Positions 30,309-36,733 of a DNA stretch of 43,382 nucleotides are shown piece by piece; within the stretch, counting starts at the first letter, position 1, and every line of letters begins with the position of its first letter. The notes beneath the pieces were generated by a model. The model ran no database searches, was not told the DNA's origin, and saw only the letters and a list, made by a program, of their open reading frames with translations. The DNA is from a virus. The position numbers were made by a program, and so were the translations under genes. The stretch is taken from positions 1 through 43,382 of IMG/VR virus record IMGVR_UViG_3300006805_000004, one strand, 5' to 3'.

Positions 30309-30617
30309 ATGCTCCCCAAGCTCCGCCCGTTCTCGCGCATCAAGCCGCGCCGTCAGAAGCACCCCGCCCACATGGCGCGCGTTGCCCTGATGCCGTGCCT
30401 TGTATGCGGTGCGACAAGTGAGGTCCACCACGTGAGAACTGGCAACAAGGGCAAGGATGACGCACGTGTCGTTCCGCTTTGCCCGGACCACCATCGGAGC
30501 AGCATCGGCTTTCACGGGCTTGGGAGCGAACGGGCGTTCTACCAGGAATACGGAATCGACCTGTCCGCGGAAGCCGAGAGGCTTGCGAATGAAAGTCGCG
30601 AAAGGGGTTTGCTGTGA
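30309..30617 (+). CDS. Ref-like HNH nuclease
   Basis: A 102-residue protein. A basic N-terminus precedes CLVCGATSEVHHVRTGNKGK and VVPLCPDHHRSSIGFHGLGS, a Cys4/His zinc-stabilised HNH (beta-beta-alpha-metal) core, and a C-terminal QEYGIDLSAEAERLANESRE. The pattern is that of the phage Ref family, whose P1 member is a RecA-dependent nuclease. It lies in the recombination module next to ERF and SSB, 12 bp after the SSB stop. Confidence 0.75.
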   Translation: MLPKLRPFSRIKPRRQKHPAHMARVALMPCLVCGATSEVHHVRTGNKGKDDARVVPLCPDHHRSSIGFHGLGSERAFYQEYGIDLSAEAERLANESRERGLL

Positions 30618-31054
30618 CCGACGACCCGCTCCTGTTCCGCAACGACCTTGGCGCGCTCCGTCCTGATAGCCCCGCTGCTGTGGAAGCCATGCGAGCTTTC
30701 AAGCAAGGCGAAACGCTGCGGATCGAGATCAAGCGGACACGCGGCAATATCGGGCGCCTGCGCTGGTATTGGGCGATGTTGCGGATTGCCTTGGATAACC
30801 TTGGCGACCGTTTCGACGGGCCGGTAACTCCGGTGATGCTGCACAAGTGGCTCAAAATCCGCTTCGGCCTCTCGCAGCCGGTGCGGTCGAAGAAAACAGG
30901 CGAGATCATCGGGTATGACGAGGGAAGCATCGCATTCCACCGTCTGCCGGAGAGTGAGCGCGCCCCGTTCATTGAGTGGGCAGTCGAGTTTCTTGCCGAA
31001 CAGCTTGGGACCGATCCTGCCACGCTCAAGAACGAGGCGAATAGAGTTTCCTAG
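30614..31054 (+). CDS. conserved phage early protein
   Basis: A 146-residue protein. KRTRGNIGRLRWYWAMLRIA, then LDNLGDRFDGPVTPVMLHKW, followed by KKTGEIIGYDEGSIAFHRLP, is a strongly conserved pattern I associate with alphaproteobacterial phages and prophages, encoded beside Ref-like nucleases. The basic first helix suggests nucleic acid contact. ATGA overlap with the HNH gene. Function unknown, probably recombination or replication. Confidence 0.65.
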   Translation: MTDDPLLFRNDLGALRPDSPAAVEAMRAFKQGETLRIEIKRTRGNIGRLRWYWAMLRIALDNLGDRFDGPVTPVMLHKWLKIRFGLSQPVRSKKTGEIIGYDEGSIAFHRLPESERAPFIEWAVEFLAEQLGTDPATLKNEANRVS

Positions 31055-31100
31055 CAGAAAGGGAGCCGGGCGGCCTAACAAGCCGTCCGGTGTAAATCAG

Positions 31101-31214
31101 ATGATTATCACGAAAGTAGAAAAATACGAAGCCAAGCTCGCGCGCGACCGCAAGCGGGTTCGTGGCGGGGCGAAGGCGTCGGTCAAGCCGGCGGCGAAGA
31201 AGGCATCGAAATAA
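31101..31214 (+). CDS. small basic peptide
   Basis: A 37-residue Lys/Arg/Ala-rich peptide, MIITKVEKYEAKLARDRKRV, then RGGAKASVKPAAKKASK, resembling histone-tail-like or translation-linked basic peptides. The stop is shared with the next start (TAATG). No good ribosome binding site is seen and the gap 31055-31100 is short. Moderate to low confidence. Confidence 0.45.
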   Translation: MIITKVEKYEAKLARDRKRVRGGAKASVKPAAKKASK

Positions 31215-31441
31215 TGCCCACCCCCCAAGGTCACCGCAAGAGCATCATCGGCGCCCCCGCGTTCGTCTGTAACGGGCGCGGTGGTCGTGGGCGCCTGCTT
31301 CCCACGCCGCCCGCATGGTCGGCCCCGCGCGATCGGCAGGCAGAGGCCATTGCCGAGCGCGATCGCGAGCGCGCAAGGCGGGCGCTGCACCTGTCGGACG
31401 AACGCACGCCGCTCAGTGTCGTGCGGGGGTTGGCGGCGTGA
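31214..31441 (+). CDS. hypothetical Arg-rich protein
   Basis: A 75-residue basic protein (MPTPQGHRKSIIGAPAFVCN; helix AEAIAERDRERARRALHLSD near the end). The start overlaps the preceding stop and its TGA overlaps the GTG of the methyltransferase-like gene, so it fits the coupled operon. Possibly nucleic-acid-binding. No family recognised. Confidence 0.5.
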   Translation: MPTPQGHRKSIIGAPAFVCNGRGGRGRLLPTPPAWSAPRDRQAEAIAERDRERARRALHLSDERTPLSVVRGLAA

Positions 31442-32061
31442 GTCGCGTTCTCGTCGCCTGCGAATTTTCCGGGACCGTGCGCCGGGCCTTCAATAGCCGC
31501 GGCTATGACGCATGGTCCTGCGACCTGCTTCCTGCCGAGGATCGCAGCAATCGCCATATCACCGGCGACGTTCGCGACATTCTCGGTGATGGCTGGGATT
31601 TGCTGATCGTCGCGCACCCGCCCTGCACCCGGCTTTGCAACAGTGGGGTCCGGTGGCTGTCCAGCCCGCCTCACGGTCGATCGCTCGACGATATGTGGCG
31701 CGAACTTGACGAGGGCGTCGCCCTGTTCTCAGACCTCTGGAACGCCCCTGTCGAGCGTATCGCGGTCGAAAACCCGGTGATGCACAAGCACGCCAAGGCG
31801 CGGATCGTGAATTACCAGCCGCCGGCGCAGTCAGTGCAGCCTTGGCAATTCGGCCACGGCGAAACCAAGCGCACCTGTCTGTGGCTCAAAAACCTGCCGC
31901 CGCTGACGCCGACCGATGTTGTCGAAGGCCGCGAGGCGCGCGTTCACCGGATGCCTCCCGGACCGGACCGCTGGAAGGAACGCAGCCGCTTCTTCGATGG
32001 CATCGCCGCGGCAATGGCCGATCAATGGGGTCCGCTTCTTCCGAGTGAGATCGCAGCATGA
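31438..32061 (+). CDS. C5-cytosine methyltransferase-like protein
   Basis: A 207-residue protein with a reduced DNA-cytosine methyltransferase core: VLVACEFSGTVRRAF (motif I-like AdoMet site), CDLLP (motif II-like), the catalytic-loop-like HPPCTRLCNSG (motif IV PPC) and VENPVMHKHA (motif VI ENP). It lacks the length for a target recognition domain (typical enzymes exceed 300 residues). It may modify phage DNA, need a partner, or be a divergent nucleotide-modifying enzyme. GTG 31438 is chosen because it overlaps the previous TGA and begins the conserved fold immediately. Confidence 0.65.
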   Translation: MSRVLVACEFSGTVRRAFNSRGYDAWSCDLLPAEDRSNRHITGDVRDILGDGWDLLIVAHPPCTRLCNSGVRWLSSPPHGRSLDDMWRELDEGVALFSDLWNAPVERIAVENPVMHKHAKARIVNYQPPAQSVQPWQFGHGETKRTCLWLKNLPPLTPTDVVEGREARVHRMPPGPDRWKERSRFFDGIAAAMADQWGPLLPSEIAA

Positions 32062-32230
32062 CCTACGCAGTCCACTCCCTCCACGTCCCCTCCGTCAAGG
32101 TAACGTCCGGCACCTACACGCTGGACGGACAAACGCGCATCCCCTCGCCCCTCCTTTGCATGAGGCGGGTAGCTTCAACGATGCAGAGGCATGGCGGCTT
32201 GGGGAGCTTGAGAAGGTGAAGGCGCGGTGA
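32058..32230 (+). CDS. small gene with apparent frameshift
   Basis: ATG 32058 overlaps the previous stop (ATGA) and gives MTYAVHSLHVPSVKVTSGTY, TLDGQTRIP. After the CCCC run at 32141-32144 the sensible sequence continues in the -1 frame (LAPPLHEAGSFNDAEAWRLG, ELEKVKAR) to the TGA at 32228-32230, which overlaps the next gene's GTG. With one more C a 57-residue product results. The unshifted frame instead yields an Arg-rich tail ending at about 32222. No family recognised. Confidence 0.5.
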
Positions 32231-32394
32231 CGGATCCAGCTCGTTTCAGACAGGCAGATGTGCAAAAAGCAATCCGTGCTGCCAAGCTGGAGGGCGAGCA
32301 ATATCCGCGTGTCATTTTGCGGCCAAACGGTGAAATCGAGATTATATGTGGCGGACAGAAGCCCGCAAACGATGAAGAAGAATTCGACCTGTGA
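32227..32394 (+). CDS. small protein preceding integrase
   Basis: A 55-residue protein from GTG 32227: TDPARFRQADVQKAIRAAKL, then EGEQYPRVILRPNGEIEIIC. The form A-R-F-x-Q-A-D-V-x-x-A-x-x-A-A-K followed by a strand pair and an acidic tail is common just upstream of tyrosine integrases in alphaproteobacterial prophages. It could be a recombination directionality or integrase-coupled protein; this is inference. GTGA overlaps on both sides. Confidence 0.6.
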   Translation: MTDPARFRQADVQKAIRAAKLEGEQYPRVILRPNGEIEIICGGQKPANDEEEFDL

Positions 32395-33446
32395 GCAAGC
32401 GCAAAAAATGGCTGCCCGACAATGTGACGCCCTATAAGGATCGGCACGGAAAAACCCGTTATCGGTTTCGGAAGGTGGGGCTTCCGCAATACCACTTTCG
32501 CTATGAACCGGGAACGCCTGAATTCATGGAAGAGTATCACCGCGCCAAGTCGGCGGAGAAGCCCGCCCCGGCCCCAAGATATGAGGCTGGCACGGTTGAT
32601 GCAGTTATCGCCGCACTCTATGATTCGCCACGCTGGCGCAAAATGCGGCCATCGAGCCGCCGCACCTACCAGGGCATCATCGAGAAGTTCCGCGCCCGCA
32701 ACGGGCATCGCAAGATCACGGCGATCACGACCGCTATCATTGACAAGAAGCTCGGCGAAATGTCGGAAACGCCTGCGGCTGCGAACAACTATCGCAAGTC
32801 CCTTTCCCGCGTCTTTCGACAAGCCATTAAAATGGGCCTGATGAAACACAACCCGGTAGAGGCGACCGACGCTTACAAAATGGAAGGCGAAGGCTTCCAT
32901 ACGTGGACTGAGGAAGAGATTGCCGCCTACGAGGAGAAATGGCCTGTCGGGACGCGCGAGCGCCTAGCCTTCGCCCTGCTATTGCACACCGCCGTGCGCC
33001 GGTCTGATATGATCAAGATCGGCCCTGCTAACCGTGATGGTGACAGGCTGAACCTCGATCACACGAAGAACGACAGCGAAACGTCGATCCCGATCAATGC
33101 CGACCTGGAAGCGGCCATTGCACCCTTTGCGGACACAACCGGCCCTTATCTGCAAACAATGCACGGCAAGCCCTACACGGCAGACGGATTCGGCAACTGG
33201 TTCCGCCGCAAGGTAAAAGACGCGGGGCTGCCCTTGGGATGCTCGCCGCACGGATTGCGCAAGGCCATGTCGCGCCGTCTTGCGGAGTCTGGATCGACCA
33301 ATCAGCAGGGTCGCGCCGTCACTGGACACAAGACCGACCGCGAGTTCACGCGCTACGCGGCGAAGGCCAATAAGGCCGCGATGGCAGACGAAGCAATGGC
33401 GAACCTGTCTAAGCGGTTCGCCAAAAAGGATAATGCAGATGGCTGA
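32391..33446 (+). CDS. int: tyrosine integrase
   Basis: A 351-residue site-specific recombinase. The N-terminal ~60 residues resemble an arm-binding domain (YKDRHGKTRYRFRKVGLPQY), followed by a SAM-like core-binding domain (70-160) and the catalytic domain with Arg203 (HTAVRRSD), Lys226 (HTKND), His287/Arg290 (SPHGLRK), His313 (VTGHKT) and Tyr322 (FTRYA). It integrates and excises the phage chromosome. The GTG start overlaps the previous stop. The next 164 bp are non-coding and are the most likely place for attP. Confidence 0.9.
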   Translation: MSKRKKWLPDNVTPYKDRHGKTRYRFRKVGLPQYHFRYEPGTPEFMEEYHRAKSAEKPAPAPRYEAGTVDAVIAALYDSPRWRKMRPSSRRTYQGIIEKFRARNGHRKITAITTAIIDKKLGEMSETPAAANNYRKSLSRVFRQAIKMGLMKHNPVEATDAYKMEGEGFHTWTEEEIAAYEEKWPVGTRERLAFALLLHTAVRRSDMIKIGPANRDGDRLNLDHTKNDSETSIPINADLEAAIAPFADTTGPYLQTMHGKPYTADGFGNWFRRKVKDAGLPLGCSPHGLRKAMSRRLAESGSTNQQGRAVTGHKTDREFTRYAAKANKAAMADEAMANLSKRFAKKDNADG

Positions 33447-33463
33447 AATTCGCGCATTTACGC

Positions 33464-33492
33464 TTGACAATGGTGGACAGGGCTGCTCTAAG
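33464..33492 (+). promoter_or_regulatory. promoter for the second rightward block
   Basis: TTGACA (33464-33469), 17-base spacer, TCTAAG (33487-33492, four of six consensus bases). It lies 18 bases past the integrase stop codon and points at the accessory gene block starting at 33611. No repressor-type palindrome overlaps it, so these genes may be made in the lysogen. Confidence 0.5.
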
Positions 33493-33530
33493 GTAGCTGT
33501 GGCTAACCAAAGCGGTAGCCGTGGCGAACC
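33492..33530. repeat. tandem repeats next to integrase, candidate attP arm sites
   Basis: GGTAGCTGTGGCTAACC (33492-33508) and GGTAGCCGTGGCGAACC (33514-33530) match at 15 of 17 positions, 22 bp apart (about two turns). A third, partial copy with TGGCGAACC occurs near 33573-33581. They lie in the only non-coding gap beside the integrase gene and could be integrase arm-binding sites around attP. Confidence 0.4.
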
Positions 33531-33610
33531 CCTGATTAGAACTCACGGCAGTCCGCGGCATCCCGAAGCTCTTGGCGAACCACGAAACGCTAGTTTTGGA
33601 GGTTCCTGAG

Positions 33611-33883
33611 ATGATCAACGACACCATCGCAACCGTTAAGCCGATCAGCGATGCGCTCCTCGACCAGTTGCAGGACGAGATGCGCGAGATGGCAATCGAA
33701 CTGCGCAGCGAGGCGCGGGCTTTCCTGATCGAAGATGACGACATTCGCACGAACCGCGATCTTGCGGAGATTCTCGAATACGTCGCCGACAACCGCCCGT
33801 TGCTCGTTCGCTTCGGCTTCACGCTCCGCAAGCACCACACCCGGCACGCGGCTATTCGCGCTCTGACCGGCGGTGCGGCATGA
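33611..33883 (+). CDS. hypothetical accessory protein
   Basis: A 90-residue acidic helical protein (MINDTIATVKPISDALLDQL, QDEMREMAIELRSEARAFLI). ATG 33611 has GGAGG eight bases upstream, so the start is firm. First gene of the second rightward block. The last codons overlap the next start as ATGA. No family recognised. Confidence 0.6.
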   Translation: MINDTIATVKPISDALLDQLQDEMREMAIELRSEARAFLIEDDDIRTNRDLAEILEYVADNRPLLVRFGFTLRKHHTRHAAIRALTGGAA

Positions 33884-34131
33884 CGCCAGTTGATTCAAAT
33901 ACGCGCTCGGATTCTGTGCTGCAAGCGGTCCTGCCTTGCGACCGCGTAACCTATGAAGGTGTCGGAGGTTGGAACGACGGGCGTCTGGGCCAAGTCTTCG
34001 ACCTTCTGGCGGATGTGATCGAAGATCGCGGCGAGAAAGTCTGGCGGCACCCCTTGCTTACACAGATCGAAGCGATGGACAGCGAGATGCCGCTCCCCAC
34101 CCCTCCCGCATTGGAGGAACGTCGTGGGTGA
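33880..34131 (+). CDS. hypothetical accessory protein, linker cassette 1
   Basis: An 83-residue protein. Its N-terminus (PVDSNTRSDSV) is encoded by repeat A and its C-terminus (PTPPALEERRG) by repeat B, both of which recur around different coding sequence in the second cassette (36087-36729). The unique middle (EGVGGWNDGRLGQVFDLLAD, VIEDRGEKVWRHPLL) is acidic and helical. Function unknown. Confidence 0.6.
   Translation: MTPVDSNTRSDSVLQAVLPCDRVTYEGVGGWNDGRLGQVFDLLADVIEDRGEKVWRHPLLTQIEAMDSEMPLPTPPALEERRG
33885..33918 (+). repeat. junction repeat A, copy 1
   Basis: 34 bases identical to 36089-36122, encoding the N-terminal PVDSNTRSDSV of the gene that starts at 33880. The flanks diverge at once on both sides. 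Confidence 0.85.
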
Positions 34132-34135
34132 GCGG
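34093..34135 (+). repeat. junction repeat B, copy 1
   Basis: 43 bases identical to 36691-36733. They encode the end of one gene (PTPPALEERRG), include the ribosome binding site GGAGGAAC, and the GTG start with codons MGER of the next gene. Confidence 0.9.
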
Positions 34136-34348
34136 GTGACCACAACCGATCCGACATTTTCGACGCGCGCCCAGCTTGAACAATGGGCCGTCCTGACAGC
34201 CAAGCAGGCCGCTGCGCATCAGGCCCTCGGTGAGCGCACCGCTACCTTAGAAGCGTTGGCGCTGATTAAGCGCGTCACGCTCGCGCATCTGCATCTGCCT
34301 TTTGCCGATCAGCAGGAGCCCACCCCCACCAACGAAAGGAACATGTAA
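34124..34348 (+). CDS. hypothetical accessory protein, linker cassette 1
   Basis: A 74-residue protein from GTG 34124 after GGAGGAAC. The first residues (MGER) come from repeat B and the last (PTPTNERNM) from repeat C. The middle is a helical domain (RAQLEQWAVLTAKQAAAHQA, LGERTATLEALALIKRV). Its counterpart in the other cassette, between the same two repeats, is the unrelated DUF5131 gene. Function unknown. Confidence 0.6.
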   Translation: MGERVTTTDPTFSTRAQLEQWAVLTAKQAAAHQALGERTATLEALALIKRVTLAHLHLPFADQQEPTPTNERNM

Positions 34349-34353
34349 TGGCT
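34319..34353 (+). repeat. junction repeat C, copy 1
   Basis: 35 bases identical to 37451-37485. They encode a gene end (PTNERNM), carry GAAAGGA as ribosome binding site and the ATG GCT start of the next gene. A looser relative occurs at about 35296-35325 before the gene at 35323. Confidence 0.9.
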
Positions 34354-34563
34354 ACCGAACCCCGAACCTATCGCGGCTGGAACGTGAATTACGACTATCC
34401 GCCGATTCCGATCCGCTCTGCCGACTGGAGCGCGACCTCGCCGGATTATGACGTGGATTGCGACGAGGACGGCTTTCACGTCTGCTCTGGTCAGCAGGTC
34501 CATGCTGCGACCTATGAGGCCCTGTGCGCCGAAATCGACGCCGTAATCGAGGAGTCCGAGTAA
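34348..34563 (+). CDS. hypothetical acidic protein
   Basis: A 71-residue protein (TYRGWNVNYDYPPIPIRSAD, DVDCDEDGFHVCSGQQVHAA), strongly acidic with many aromatic residues; the form 'RGW.V.YDYPPIP.R..D...' is common in small phage proteins of unknown role. Translation start lies in repeat C. TAATG junctions on both sides. Confidence 0.6.
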   Translation: MATEPRTYRGWNVNYDYPPIPIRSADWSATSPDYDVDCDEDGFHVCSGQQVHAATYEALCAEIDAVIEESE

Positions 34564-34904
34564 TGGCTACCGAACAAGAGGGGCATACGCCGGGTCCTTG
34601 GTTCGTCGCCGCACAGAATGACGGCCTCGTCATCATCGACGGCCCGCCATCCCCTGCGCCATACGACGGACCGATCCCGAAGGCGCACGGCCCCGATGTT
34701 GTCGCGACGCCGAACTGGCGACTTGCGGGGCATGAGGCCAACGCCCGCCTGATAGCGGCGGCACCTGATCTGCTGGAGGCTGGAGACGGCGCGCGGCAAG
34801 CACTCTGGAACGCGCTCGACCATCTCGGTTTCGAGTGCCCCGATGCACACCCTGCGATCGTCGAACTCGACGCCGCCATCGCTCGTGCCACAGGAGAAGC
34901 GTGA
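34563..34904 (+). CDS. conserved phage accessory protein
   Basis: A 113-residue protein. HTPGPWFVAAQNDGLVIIDG at the start and HEANARLIAAAPDLLEAGDG in the middle are a widespread phage protein pattern (TPGPW...NA.LIA.APDLL) without known function. A C-terminal Asp/Ala-rich helix follows. The start overlaps the previous stop (TAATG). Confidence 0.65.
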   Translation: MATEQEGHTPGPWFVAAQNDGLVIIDGPPSPAPYDGPIPKAHGPDVVATPNWRLAGHEANARLIAAAPDLLEAGDGARQALWNALDHLGFECPDAHPAIVELDAAIARATGEA

Positions 34905-35050
34905 TGGGCTGCATCAAACTTCCGAACGGCGGAATCGCCTGCACACGAGGAAAGCGCATCAAGCCGGAAGCGCTCAAGCGCGACCTAGAAATCATAGCTC
35001 AATTTGAACGCGATCTGGAGGCTGGGAAATATGACAAGCGTCGGAAATAA
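34904..35050 (+). CDS. small basic protein
   Basis: A 48-residue protein: MGCIKLPNGGIACTRGKRIK, then a helix EALKRDLEIIAQFERDLEAG, YDKRRK. Two Cys flank a beta turn. The start is TGATG-coupled to the gene before; its 3' end overlaps the next gene by 20 bp. No family recognised. Confidence 0.55.
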   Translation: MGCIKLPNGGIACTRGKRIKPEALKRDLEIIAQFERDLEAGKYDKRRK

Positions 35051-35321
35051 GGCGGATTACGTCCGCAGCGAGGCATCGCGCAACACGACATTCGATCACC
35101 ATTGCCATTGGCCAGGGTGCAACAAATCCGTCCCGCCCGCAATGTGGGGATGCCGCCAGCACTGGTTCAAGCTGCCACTCCGCCTCCGCAACCGCATTTG
35201 GGCAACCTATCGACCGGGACAGGAAGTCACCAAGACGCCGAGCCGGGAATACATGGTAGTCGCGCAAGAGGTCCAGGATTGGATCAAGGCCAATGCCCCT
35301 CCCCCAACAGAAAGGACGTAG
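35031..35321 (+). CDS. conserved phage protein with zinc-finger-like core
   Basis: A 96-residue protein. HHCHWPGCNKSVPPAMWGCR, then QHWFKLPLRLRNRIWATYRP, gives C/H pairs fit for one zinc and a conserved phage pattern (WGC..HWF.LP..LR..IW..YRPGQE). Its function is unknown; such proteins are common in phage early regions. The end (PPPTERT) resembles repeat C ends. Confidence 0.65.
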   Translation: MTSVGNKADYVRSEASRNTTFDHHCHWPGCNKSVPPAMWGCRQHWFKLPLRLRNRIWATYRPGQEVTKTPSREYMVVAQEVQDWIKANAPPPTERT

Positions 35322-35322
35322 A

Positions 35323-35508
35323 ATGATCTGCTATCGCGACATGACGTTCTGCGAGGCGAAGTGCGGCAATCTGTCGTGCAACAGCAATTTCACCGACAAG
35401 GTTCGCGAAGAGGCCCGCGAGTGGTGGGGCGGCGAAGGTGCTCCCGTGGCCTTTGCTGACCTGTCTGTCATATGCCGGGATTTCATCCCTGTGGAGGACG
35501 TAGCATGA
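35323..35508 (+). CDS. small Cys-rich protein
   Basis: A 61-residue protein with Cys at positions 3, 10, 14, 19 and 50 (MICYRDMTFCEAKCGNLSCN), suggesting a metal-bound N-terminal knuckle, and an acidic Trp-rich second half (REEAREWWGGEGAPVAFADL). The pattern 'CYRDMTFC....C.N..C' is common in phages; function unknown. The ATG follows GAAAGGACGTAGA. Confidence 0.6.
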   Translation: MICYRDMTFCEAKCGNLSCNSNFTDKVREEAREWWGGEGAPVAFADLSVICRDFIPVEDVA

Positions 35509-35624
35509 TGATGGAGGATAAAGGGGATATGGCGTTGCCTGCGGCCCGCGCTGCCACTGCTTCGCAGCCGAGCCCTTCGGTCTCGGGCATAGCTGACATC
35601 GCTAACGCGGGAGTGGCGGCATGA
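35505..35624 (+). CDS. small hypothetical peptide
   Basis: A 39-residue Ala/Ser-rich peptide (MMMEDKGDMALPAARAATAS). ATGA overlaps at both ends (35505-35508 and 35621-35624) are the main evidence that it is translated. No structure or family recognised. Confidence 0.4.
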   Translation: MMMEDKGDMALPAARAATASQPSPSVSGIADIANAGVAA

Positions 35625-36097
35625 CTATTCTCGCCATTGACCACTGCATCTTCGGGAGTGGCCACGGATTTCGTTCACCGCACTGGGACAATCGCTTCTA
35701 TTGGCTTAATGGCGAACTCTACACGTTTCATCCAGGCTTCGGCGCACAGCTTCACAGTGTGCAATGGAGGCACCCCAATGCCGGAGAGCGGCGAAAGCTT
35801 TGCGGCCAGACATTCCGCCCGTTCCGTAGCGAAAGACGATGGGGGCGGGTCATGGTCGCTTGGGCTTGGGTGGAAATGCCGAAAGACATTGAAAGCGCAA
35901 ACTTAGCTCTGCGCGAACTCGAAAAGTCACTCGGCGGCGTGTCTGACTATCGACCGCCGGAACAACGCTGGCGCCTCGCGCAAGCGATCGAAGCGGCGGC
36001 AGCCGACGAGACGGGAACCGGCTCGGCCGTAGGCGAGAGCGCGGTGGCCGACGGCCATGCGCCACACCCCAATCAGGACACCCCCCATGCCAGTTGA
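35621..36097 (+). CDS. hypothetical accessory protein
   Basis: A 158-residue protein. The N-terminal ~90 residues are aromatic and compact (HWDNRFYWLNGELYTFHPGF), followed by a helix (DIESANLALRELEKSLGGVS) and a disordered Ala/Gly/Pro tail. It overlaps the next start by 11 bp. No family recognised. Confidence 0.5.
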   Translation: MTILAIDHCIFGSGHGFRSPHWDNRFYWLNGELYTFHPGFGAQLHSVQWRHPNAGERRKLCGQTFRPFRSERRWGRVMVAWAWVEMPKDIESANLALRELEKSLGGVSDYRPPEQRWRLAQAIEAAAADETGTGSAVGESAVADGHAPHPNQDTPHAS

Positions 36098-36422
36098 TTC
36101 AAATACGCGCTCGGATTCTGTGGGGCGAGCATCGAAGCCGAAAAGCTACCAAGGAATGAAGCGCCGTATCATGGACCTCCGCCTCGAAATCATCGCCTAT
36201 GATGCTGAAACAGACAAGCTAAAGCAAAGGGCCGAGCGCGAAGGTGGGCCGTCTGCACGGCTTGCGGTTGACAGTGCGAGAAGCCCTAAATTTCATGAGT
36301 TGAACAACGAGCTTATTCAGGCCGAGATTGATCTGGCTGGTTGGAAATTCCCGGCGAAGAAGAAGAAGCCAGATGCCTCATTCAGTTCAATGATAAATCT
36401 CGCGATTAGGAGGGTCCGGTGA
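36087..36422 (+). CDS. hypothetical accessory protein, linker cassette 2
   Basis: A 111-residue protein beginning with the repeat A peptide (PVDSNTRSDSV) but then unrelated to the cassette 1 gene: a basic helical hairpin (YQGMKRRIMDLRLEIIAYDA, ETDKLKQRAER) and a Lys-rich end (KFPAKKKKPDASF). Function unknown. Confidence 0.6.
   Translation: MPVDSNTRSDSVGRASKPKSYQGMKRRIMDLRLEIIAYDAETDKLKQRAEREGGPSARLAVDSARSPKFHELNNELIQAEIDLAGWKFPAKKKKPDASFSSMINLAIRRVR
36089..36122 (+). repeat. junction repeat A, copy 2
   Basis: Exact copy of 33885-33918, here starting two bases after the A of ATG 36087. Confidence 0.85.
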
Positions 36423-36511
36423 GCGGATCAGCCATGTTTTTCATGTGGGCGTGTGGCTTTGTTGCCGGATTTTGCGCCGATGCCTTGCTAGAAAAAGTGA
36501 GCAGAAAATGA
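36419..36511 (+). CDS. very small membrane protein
   Basis: A 30-residue peptide from GTG 36419: SGSAMFFMWACGFVAGFCAD, then ALLEKVSRK, one transmembrane helix and a basic tail. GTGA overlap with the gene before and ATGA with the gene after, with GGAGGG upstream. It is too short for function prediction. Confidence 0.5.
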   Translation: MSGSAMFFMWACGFVAGFCADALLEKVSRK

Positions 36512-36729
36512 ATAACCCGATTTTGGACGAGCTTGACGTGCTGGACACGATCATTTCCTCGATCGCCATTCTATCCAACCCTGACTGGGCTGAAAAACGC
36601 AAAACCCCGCAGGACGCGCTCGACGAGATACACGACTTAACAAGCATCGTGATTGGCGATGTGATGAAGCGCATCTCTGAAAGGGCGCCTCTCCCCACCC
36701 CTCCCGCATTGGAGGAACGTCGTGGGTGA
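36508..36729 (+). CDS. hypothetical accessory protein, linker cassette 2
   Basis: A 73-residue acidic helical protein (MNNPILDELDVLDTIISSIA, LDEIHDLTSIVIGDVMKRIS) ending in the repeat B peptide PTPPALEERRG. The ATG overlaps the preceding stop. Function unknown. Confidence 0.55.
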   Translation: MNNPILDELDVLDTIISSIAILSNPDWAEKRKTPQDALDEIHDLTSIVIGDVMKRISERAPLPTPPALEERRG

Positions 36730-36733
36730 GCGG
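36691..36733 (+). repeat. junction repeat B, copy 2
   Basis: Exact copy of 34093-34135: gene end, ribosome binding site and GTG start of the DUF5131 gene. Confidence 0.9.
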
